Positions 58,382 to 64,000 of a stretch of DNA of 64,000 nt are shown piece after piece. The translations under genes were made by a program, and so were the position numbers. The notes under the pieces were generated by a model. That model saw nothing but the letters and a program-made list of their open reading frames with translations, made no database searches and was not told where the DNA came from. Source of the stretch: Streptomyces sp. HUAS MG91. GTDB lineage: Bacteria > Actinomycetota > Actinomycetes > Streptomycetales > Streptomycetaceae. The stretch spans positions 1,736,001 to 1,800,000 of the forward strand of contig NZ_CP159534.1 in NCBI RefSeq assembly GCF_040529335.1. The letters run 5' to 3'. The first letter of the stretch is position 1, and each line of letters starts with the position of its first letter.

Positions 58382-59221
58382 ATGAGCAGTTCCGTGGTGC
58401 GCCCGGCCGTGCCGGACGACGGAGCCACGCCCGCAGACTTACCCGCGTTACCCGCCCAGTACCGGGCGATCTCCACGCACCTGGCCATCGCGCCACGGGT
58501 CAGCGTGGTCATTCCCGCCATGAACGAGGCGGAGAACCTGCCCTACGTGTTCAAGACACTCCCGGAGTGGATCCACGAAGTCGTCCTCGTGGACGGCAAC
58601 TCCACCGACGCCACCGTGGCGGTGGCCCGGGGGCTGCGGCCGGACGTGGTGGTCGTACCGCAGCACGGAAGGGGGAAGGGGGACGCTCTGATCACCGGCT
58701 TCCAGGCCTGCACGGGCGACATCATCGTGATGGTCGACGCGGACGGCTCGGCGGACGGACAGGAGATCGTCAGCTATGTGTCGGCGCTGGTGTCCGGCGC
58801 GGACTTCGCCAAGGGCTCCCGGTTCGCCAACGGCGGGGGCACGGACGACATGACGCCGGTGCGCAAGCTGGGGAACTGGGCGCTGTGCACGGCCGTGAAC
58901 GCCAAGTTCGGCGCCCGCTACACCGATCTCTGCTACGGCTACAACGCGTTCTGGCGGCACTGCCTCGACGAGATCGACCTCGACTGCACCGGCTTCGAGG
59001 TGGAGACCCTGATGAACATCCGGGTCGTCAAGGCGGGCCTGAAGGTCCAGGAGATCCCGAGCCACGAGTATCTGCGCATCCACGGGGCGAGCAATCTGCG
59101 CGCCGTGCGGGACGGGATCCGGGTGCTGCGGGTGATCCTCAAGGAGCGATCGAACCGTCGCGCCCTGCGCGTCAGGGCCGCCTCCGCGAAGCTGGATCCC
59201 GTACGGGGAGAGGCGTCTTGA
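58382..59221 (+). CDS. Glycosyltransferase family 2 (polyprenyl-phosphate-sugar type)
   Basis: This 279-residue GT-A enzyme of the DPM1/GtrB-like branch has VSVVIPAMNEAENLPYVFKT (about 41-60), LVDGNSTDATVAVARGL, GKGDALITGFQACTGDIIVM and the DxD metal site VDADGSADG (about 119-127), then FEVETLMNIRVVKAG. It lacks the C-terminal membrane helices of GtrB. It probably transfers a sugar to a lipid or growing glycan in the cytosol. GAGAGGGA precedes ATG 58382. Its stop overlaps the TTG start of the next gene, so all four genes here form one operon. Confidence 0.9.
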   Translation: MSSSVVRPAVPDDGATPADLPALPAQYRAISTHLAIAPRVSVVIPAMNEAENLPYVFKTLPEWIHEVVLVDGNSTDATVAVARGLRPDVVVVPQHGRGKGDALITGFQACTGDIIVMVDADGSADGQEIVSYVSALVSGADFAKGSRFANGGGTDDMTPVRKLGNWALCTAVNAKFGARYTDLCYGYNAFWRHCLDEIDLDCTGFEVETLMNIRVVKAGLKVQEIPSHEYLRIHGASNLRAVRDGIRVLRVILKERSNRRALRVRAASAKLDPVRGEAS

Positions 59222-60237
59222 CGCAGACTCAGAACACGGAGACGGCGATCTCGGTCGTCATCTGCGTGTACACCGAAGACCGCTGGGGCGACATCCTCGC
59301 CGCCGTCGACTCGGTCCGCGCGCAGTCCCGCCCGGCCCTGGAGACGCTGCTCGTCGTCGACCACCGTCCGGCGCTGCTCGACCGCCTCACCCGGGAGTAC
59401 AAGGAGACACCCGAGGTCCGGGTGCTCGCCAACCAAGGGCCGCGCGGCCTGTCCGCCGGGCGGAACACCGGGATCGCCGCCTCGTACGGGGAGATCATCG
59501 CGTTCCTCGACGACGACGCGGTCGCCGAGCGGGACTGGCTGCGCTGGTTCGCCGACGGGTACGCCGACCCGGCGGTGATGGCCGTCGGCGGGCGCACCGA
59601 ACCGATCTGGGCCTCGGGGCGCCGGCCCGTCTGGTTCCCCGAGGAGTTCGACTGGGTGGTGGGCTGCGCGTACCGGGGACTCCCCCGCGGCCGGGCCAGA
59701 GTCCGCAATGTGCTGGGCGGCAACGCCTCGTTCCGGCGGACCGCCTTCGACGCGGCCGGCGGGTTCGCCACCGGCATCGGCCGCGACGGCGACCGGCGGC
59801 CGCTGGGCTGCGAGGAGACGGAGCTGTGCATCCGGCTGTCCCGCGCCCGGCCGGACGCGGTGCTGCTCCTCGACGACCGCGCGGTGATCCACCACCGGGT
59901 GCCGCCCGCGCGGGAACGGTTCGCCTATTTCCGTACGCGCACCTACGCGGAGGGCCTGTCGAAGGCGCTGGTCGCCCGGAGTGTCGGCGCGGGCAAGGGG
60001 CTGGAGAGCGAGCGCGCCTACACGAGCCGGGTCCTCCCGGCCGGGGTGGCACGCGGTGTGCGCGACCTGGCGCTCGGCCGGGCCGGTGGCGGAAGACGGG
60101 CCGGGGCCATCGTGGCCGGTGTGGCGGCGGCGGCCGGCGGCTACGTGCTCGGGAGCCTGCGGGCGCGGGGCGGGAGCGCCGGGTCGTTCACCGTCGCGGA
60201 GTCCGGCCGCGACGACGCTCCGGAGGCGGTGGCATGA
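59218..60237 (+). CDS. Glycosyltransferase family 2
   Basis: This 339-residue GT-A enzyme has ISVVICVYTEDRWGDILAAV (about 11-30), NQGPRGLSAGRNTGIAAS, the metal motif LDDDAVAERDWL (about 99-110), GGNASFRRTAFDAAGGFATG and CEETELCIRLSR (about 201-212), the usual acceptor/base region. A C-terminal hydrophobic segment (GAIVAGVAAAAGGYVLGSL, about 298-316) may tether it to the membrane. The likely start is TTG 59218, which overlaps the previous stop as TTGA; no ATG or GTG fits the conserved N-terminus. Its own stop overlaps the deacetylase ATG. Confidence 0.87.
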   Translation: MTQTQNTETAISVVICVYTEDRWGDILAAVDSVRAQSRPALETLLVVDHRPALLDRLTREYKETPEVRVLANQGPRGLSAGRNTGIAASYGEIIAFLDDDAVAERDWLRWFADGYADPAVMAVGGRTEPIWASGRRPVWFPEEFDWVVGCAYRGLPRGRARVRNVLGGNASFRRTAFDAAGGFATGIGRDGDRRPLGCEETELCIRLSRARPDAVLLLDDRAVIHHRVPPARERFAYFRTRTYAEGLSKALVARSVGAGKGLESERAYTSRVLPAGVARGVRDLALGRAGGGRRAGAIVAGVAAAAGGYVLGSLRARGGSAGSFTVAESGRDDAPEAVA

Positions 60238-61058
60238 GCGGGCCCGCGTGGACGCCGGACGGGGTGCCCGTCCCGATCCTGATGTACCACTCGGTCGCCC
60301 GGGAGCCGAGCGAGCCGACGCGTGCCCTCTCGGTCTCCCCCGGCCGGTTCGCGGAGCAGATGGAGATGCTAGCCGATCACCGCTGCACCCCGCTGACCAC
60401 CGCCGAGCTCGCGGCGATCTGGCGCGGCGGCGGCCGGGCGCTGCCCGACCGGCCCGTCCTGATCACCTTCGACGACGGCTACGAGGGCGTGCACCGGCAC
60501 GCGCTGCCCGTCCTCGCCCGGCACGGCTTCGCCGCCACCCTGTTCGTCTCGACGGGGTGGCTGCGGGGCGCGCACGACACCGGCCGCGGGCTCGACACGA
60601 TGCTCGACTGGGACCAGGTGCGGGAGCTCGCCGGGCAGGGCGTGGAGATCGGCGGGCACAGCCATACACATCCGCAGCTCGACCAACTGCCGGACGAAGA
60701 GCTGGAGTTCGAGCTGCGGCACTGCAAGGAGATCGTCGAGGGCGAGCTGGGGGCCGCGCCCGTCTCCTTCGCGTACCCGTACGGCCACTCCGACCGGCGG
60801 GTGCGCCGGGCCGTGCGCGCGGCCGGCTTCGCCCAGTCGCTCGCCGTCGGCAACGGACTGGCCAGGCGCCGGCAGGGGCCCTTCGCCCTGCAACGCGTCA
60901 CCGTCCGCCGCTCCACCGGCGCCGCCGAGTTCGAGCGGCTGGTCGAGGGCCGCGCGATCGGCCGCACCTTCGCCACGGACCGTGCCCTGACCAAGGGGTA
61001 CGCCGTGGTCCGCAGAGTCCGACAGGCCCGCCGGAAGGCAGCTCGTACCCGTGTCTGA
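60234..61058 (+). CDS. Polysaccharide deacetylase (NodB homology)
   Basis: This 274-residue CE4-type enzyme removes N- or O-acetyl groups from a polysaccharide. The NodB motifs are present: LITFDDGYEG (about 76-85) with the two catalytic/metal Asp, the metal-His segment GGHSHTHPQLDQL (about 140-152) and FAYPYGHSD (about 180-188). No signal peptide is visible, so it may act in the cytosol on a lipid-linked precursor. ATG 60234 overlaps the preceding stop, and its own end overlaps the flippase GTG by eight bases. Confidence 0.9.
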   Translation: MSGPAWTPDGVPVPILMYHSVAREPSEPTRALSVSPGRFAEQMEMLADHRCTPLTTAELAAIWRGGGRALPDRPVLITFDDGYEGVHRHALPVLARHGFAATLFVSTGWLRGAHDTGRGLDTMLDWDQVRELAGQGVEIGGHSHTHPQLDQLPDEELEFELRHCKEIVEGELGAAPVSFAYPYGHSDRRVRRAVRAAGFAQSLAVGNGLARRRQGPFALQRVTVRRSTGAAEFERLVEGRAIGRTFATDRALTKGYAVVRRVRQARRKAARTRV

Positions 61059-64000
61059 CACGACGACCACCGCCAAGGCAGGATCGACCACCACCGCCGA
61101 GCCCGAGGGGCCGCCCGGCCGCAGACTCGGACTGCCCCACTGGGGCAGGGGCTGGGGCCGGGGCCGGAGCAGGAAGGGCGACTCGCCCGGCGTGGGGTCC
61201 GAGGGCGGGAGTCAGCTGTTCCGCAACGCCTACGCGCTGATGCTGAACACCGGCATCTCCGGCGTGCTCGGCGTCAGTTTCTGGCTGGCCGCGGCGCACT
61301 ACTACACGGCGGACGCGGTCGGTCAGGGCTCGGCCGCGATCGCGGCCATGAAGTTCCTCGCGGGACTCATGGCCGTGACGCTGACCGGGGCCCTGGCCCG
61401 CTTCATCCCGGTCGCCGGGCGCGACACGAGGCGGCTCATCTTCTGTACGTACGCGGGCAGCGCGCCGGCGGTGGCGCTGGCCGCCCTGGTCTTCCTGCTC
61501 ACCCTGGACGTGTGGGGCCCGTCGTACAGATTCCTGCACGGGCCGGTCAACGGTCTGGGGTTCATCGCGGCCGTCGTCGCCTGGGCGCTGCTCACCTTGC
61601 AGGACGGGGTGCTGACCGGGCTGCGCAGCGCGCTGTGGGTACCGGTGGGCAACACCGTGTTCTCCCTGGTGAAGCTCGGTCTGCTGGTCGCGTTCGCGAC
61701 GGCGTTCGCGACGACCGGGGTGTTCGTGTCCTGGGTCGTCGCGATCGCGTTCTCGGTGGTCCCGCTGGGCCTGCTGGTCTTCCGCCGTCTGGTGCCCCGG
61801 CACGTCGCGGCGACCGACGGCCACGCGGATCCGCCGACGCTGCGGCAGATGGGCCGGTTCGTCGCGGGCGACTCCACCGGTTCGCTGTTCTCGCTCGCGG
61901 TCGTGTCCCTCGTGCCCGTCGTGGTCGCCGCGCAGGTCAGCTCCTCGGACAACGCGTACTTCTACGTCACCGCCACGATCGGCGGCACGGTCAATCTGCT
62001 GGCCATCAACATGGGCGCCTCGCTGACGGTGGAGGGTTCGCACGATCCGGCGCGGCTCGCCGCCCACACCCGTGCGGCGCTCCGCCGGATGACCCGCATC
62101 ATGATCCCGGTCTGCGCGCTGCTGTTCGCCCTCGCCCCGTACATCCTCCGTGTCTTCGGCGGGGAGTACGCGGACGCGGCGACGCCGCTGCTGCGCTGGT
62201 TCGCCGTGGGCGCGGCCCTGCGGGTGGTAATGGAGACGTACTTCGCCGTGCTGCGGGCGCAGAGCAGGACCGCTGGACTCGCCTGGTTGCAGGGCCTGTT
62301 GTGCGTGCTGGTGCTCGGCCTGACGCTGCTGCTCCTGCCGCGGCTCGGGCTGACCGGCGCGGGCATCGCGGAGGTCTCCTCGCTCGCGGTGATCATGACG
62401 ATCGCGGCGCCCCGGCTGTGGCGCGTGGTGCGTGCCACGCCCGCGGCGCCGCACAGCGACAGCGTGGCGCCCGACGGCGACCTCGCCGATCTCGGGATAC
62501 CGGTGGCACCGGCCGGCGCGGCGGGCGGGCGGGGCGCCAAGCGGGCGCTGCGCGGCGCGATGGACTCGGACACGCTGCAACTCGCGGTGCAGCTCAACCT
62601 GGATCACCAGGAGCGGCGGCCCGATGTGCGGCCGGGCCCGGCGACCCCGCCGCGCGGCGCTCCCACCGCGCACCGGCCGGCCTGGGCGGACAGGACGCGG
62701 GCGCCGGACACCGGGGCGCGGGCACCGGACACCGGGGCGCGGGCGCCGGACACAAAGACCTCGACGCCGGGCACGGGGACTTCGGCGCCGGACTCCGGGG
62801 CGCCGGTCCCGGCCCCGGCCGCTCCCGCGAGGCCGCCGCGTGCCCGTCTCACCCCGTCCGTGGCCGTGCTGTCGCTGCTGCTGATCGCGGGGCTCGGCCT
62901 GTACTGGGGTCCGGTGCTCGGCATGAGCGACGCCGATCTGGACGGCATGGGCGGACTCGGCCTGATCTCGGTCCTCTCCCCCGTGACGCTGCTCGGCGGC
63001 GCGCTGCTCATCGGCGTCTTCGCGACACTGCTGTGGTTCGACCACCCGCGCACCTGGCTGCTGTGGGCGACCCTGCTCGCCACCGTGGTGTCGCTGCACG
63101 CGCTGCCCGCCGTCCTGGAGACGGAGCCGCGGTTCGCGACCGCGTGGCAGCATCTGGGCTTCCTGGACTACATCGACCGCACGGGCTCGGCGGTGCCGGA
63201 CCTCGACGCCCGCTGGAGCTGGCCCGGCTTCTTCGCCGCGGCCGCCTTCGTCGCCCAGGCGTGCGGGATCAGCGATCTCGGCGAGGTCGTCCGCTGGTGG
63301 CCGCTGACGCTCCAACTCCTCTGCCTGGCACCGATGTTCCTGCTGCTGCGCTCGGTCCGGGCGAGCTGGAAGGCCAAGTGGACCGGCCTGTGGATCTTCG
63401 TGCTGAGCGGCTGGGTCGGCCAGGACTACTTCTCGCCGCAGGGCTTCACGTATCTGCTCTACCTGATGTTCGTGGCGATCCTGCTGGTCTGGTTCCGCGA
63501 GCCCGGGATGCGGCGGGCCGCGCTCCGCCCGGGTGAGGCGGAGCCCGAACCGGTGGACCGCCGCCGGCGCGTGGTGCTGCTCGTCGTGCTGATCGCGCTG
63601 TTCGCCGCGACGGTCCCCGCGCACCAGCTGACGCCGTTCGTGATGCTGGGGGTGCTCGCCGTCCTGGTCCTGGCCGGCCGGTCCGAACCGCGCGGCCTGC
63701 CGCTGCTGTTCGGCGTGGTCGTCATCAGCTGGCTGGGCTTCCTCGCCGAGCCGTACTGGTCGGGGCACTTCAACGACCTGTTCGGCGGGATCGGCGGTGT
63801 GGGCGGCAATGTCTCGTCCTCGGTCTCCGGCCGGATCCAGGGCGGCAGTTCGACCCACCGGCTGGTGCTGTACACCCGGGTGCTGCTGGCGGGCGGGGTC
63901 CTGGCATTCGCCTGCTTCGGCTGGTGGCGGCGCCACGACTGGAAGTACCGCGAGCGCTCGCTGGTGGTGCTGACCTTCGTGCCGTTCCTCGGCTTCGGCA
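61051..64000 (+). CDS. Flippase fused to a second polytopic glycan-assembly domain (partial)
   Basis: A single frame runs from GTG 61051 past the window end, at least 983 residues. The first part (about 50-465) is a MOP-superfamily polysaccharide flippase with about 12-14 helices (LFRNAYALMLNTGISGVLGV; FVAGDSTGSLFSLAVVSLVP; YADAATPLLRWFAVGAALRV). A Pro/Ala-rich cytosolic linker (about 470-600) contains three APDTGAR-like repeats (62698-62760). A second polytopic region from about 601 carries loop motif GQDYFSPQGFTYLLYL and resembles membrane-bound glycosyltransferases or polymerases. Fusion of Wzx-like and polymerase/GT-C-like modules would couple export to assembly. The 3' end is outside the window. 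Confidence 0.82.
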   Translation, partial: MSDTTTTAKAGSTTTAEPEGPPGRRLGLPHWGRGWGRGRSRKGDSPGVGSEGGSQLFRNAYALMLNTGISGVLGVSFWLAAAHYYTADAVGQGSAAIAAMKFLAGLMAVTLTGALARFIPVAGRDTRRLIFCTYAGSAPAVALAALVFLLTLDVWGPSYRFLHGPVNGLGFIAAVVAWALLTLQDGVLTGLRSALWVPVGNTVFSLVKLGLLVAFATAFATTGVFVSWVVAIAFSVVPLGLLVFRRLVPRHVAATDGHADPPTLRQMGRFVAGDSTGSLFSLAVVSLVPVVVAAQVSSSDNAYFYVTATIGGTVNLLAINMGASLTVEGSHDPARLAAHTRAALRRMTRIMIPVCALLFALAPYILRVFGGEYADAATPLLRWFAVGAALRVVMETYFAVLRAQSRTAGLAWLQGLLCVLVLGLTLLLLPRLGLTGAGIAEVSSLAVIMTIAAPRLWRVVRATPAAPHSDSVAPDGDLADLGIPVAPAGAAGGRGAKRALRGAMDSDTLQLAVQLNLDHQERRPDVRPGPATPPRGAPTAHRPAWADRTRAPDTGARAPDTGARAPDTKTSTPGTGTSAPDSGAPVPAPAAPARPPRARLTPSVAVLSLLLIAGLGLYWGPVLGMSDADLDGMGGLGLISVLSPVTLLGGALLIGVFATLLWFDHPRTWLLWATLLATVVSLHALPAVLETEPRFATAWQHLGFLDYIDRTGSAVPDLDARWSWPGFFAAAAFVAQACGISDLGEVVRWWPLTLQLLCLAPMFLLLRSVRASWKAKWTGLWIFVLSGWVGQDYFSPQGFTYLLYLMFVAILLVWFREPGMRRAALRPGEAEPEPVDRRRRVVLLVVLIALFAATVPAHQLTPFVMLGVLAVLVLAGRSEPRGLPLLFGVVVISWLGFLAEPYWSGHFNDLFGGIGGVGGNVSSSVSGRIQGGSSTHRLVLYTRVLLAGGVLAFACFGWWRRHDWKYRERSLVVLTFVPFLGFG

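Noticed and set aside
60898..63936. 1012-codon open frame on the minus strand under the flippase fusion
   Set aside because: It consists of Arg/Gln/Asp/His-rich low-complexity residues, and the opposing plus frame has clear membrane helices and operon context.
58382..64000. Antibiotic biosynthetic gene cluster
   Set aside because: The visible genes are glycan-assembly enzymes with no polyketide, peptide synthetase or tailoring genes.

Overview
The window is chromosomal DNA from a high-GC actinomycete, almost certainly a Streptomyces or close relative. The grounds are G/C-dominated third codon positions, frequent GTG starts, compact operons with 4-base stop/start overlaps, several apparently leaderless regulator genes, Hanks-type Ser/Thr kinase and SGNH lipase genes, and a Streptomyces-type extragenic repeat family. 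I see no tRNA, rRNA, transposase, prophage or CRISPR locus. The annotation rests on reading the sequence and on family knowledge; no database search was run.

Layout. 1-1220: the C-terminal end of a GH3 beta-glucosidase and a YchJ-like SEC-C protein. 1684-4508: a gluconate locus (gntR divergent from gntK-gntP). 4580-5897: a molybdopterin oxidoreductase with a cytochrome b partner. 6091-11223: an APC permease, a TPR-like protein, a DMT transporter, a Nudix hydrolase and two DUF202 membrane proteins. 11711-18291: a CoA-linked catabolic locus (phosphotransferase-type kinase plus acyl-CoA dehydrogenase; LysR; and an SDR/acyl-CoA synthetase/TetR operon). 18404-26219: a NamZ-type exo-muramidase, an MHS-type MFS transporter, an alpha/beta hydrolase, a secreted penicillin-acylase-family amidase and a zinc-ribbon protein. 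26336-29861: an Imm49-containing fusion, DUF4180, an unknown protein and a BKACE-family enzyme. 29946-33411: an XRE-cupin regulator divergent from an arylsulfotransferase/NCS2 permease operon, then soxR. 33493-43049: MaoC/TetR, a PLP amino-acid decarboxylase, YiaA-like, acyl-CoA dehydrogenase/TetR, a urea transporter and an ADH/ALDH operon. 43518-47481: MFS, CitMHS, TetR and a lipoprotein. 47693-51158: hmgA, GntR and an orphan type-ISP-like specificity protein. 51245-57986: small membrane or secreted proteins, a Ser/Thr kinase, an SGNH lipase, a subtilisin and a membrane protein. 58382-64000: the start of an exopolysaccharide operon (two GT2 enzymes, a polysaccharide deacetylase and a giant flippase fusion running off the window).

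Regulation is unusually readable. Three TetR genes each have a matching pair of operator-like palindromes, one or both near the regulator gene and another in front of a second lipid/CoA-type operon (11711 and 18272; 33453 and 34663; 38757 and 43097). Further strong inverted repeats sit before the arylsulfotransferase operon (30511-30548), CitMHS (46254-46276) and gntK (2413-2451). Nine genes, mostly regulators, have a TAnnnT-like -10 element (one is TACGGA) ending 6-7 bases before the start codon and no clear Shine-Dalgarno, as expected for leaderless mRNAs.

The most striking non-gene feature is a repeat family whose 20-base core, GCGCAGTTCCCCGCGCCCCT, occurs 16 times exactly and 3 times in variant form between 1257 and 43539. 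It builds three composite islands (about 1237-1680, 11228-11606 and 43190-43540) with 57-base periodicity, a hairpin with a compensatory base-pair change, 25-base tandem arrays, an identical 26-base hairpin and a terminal inverted core. These islands stay open in several frames, so they create convincing but false ORFs.
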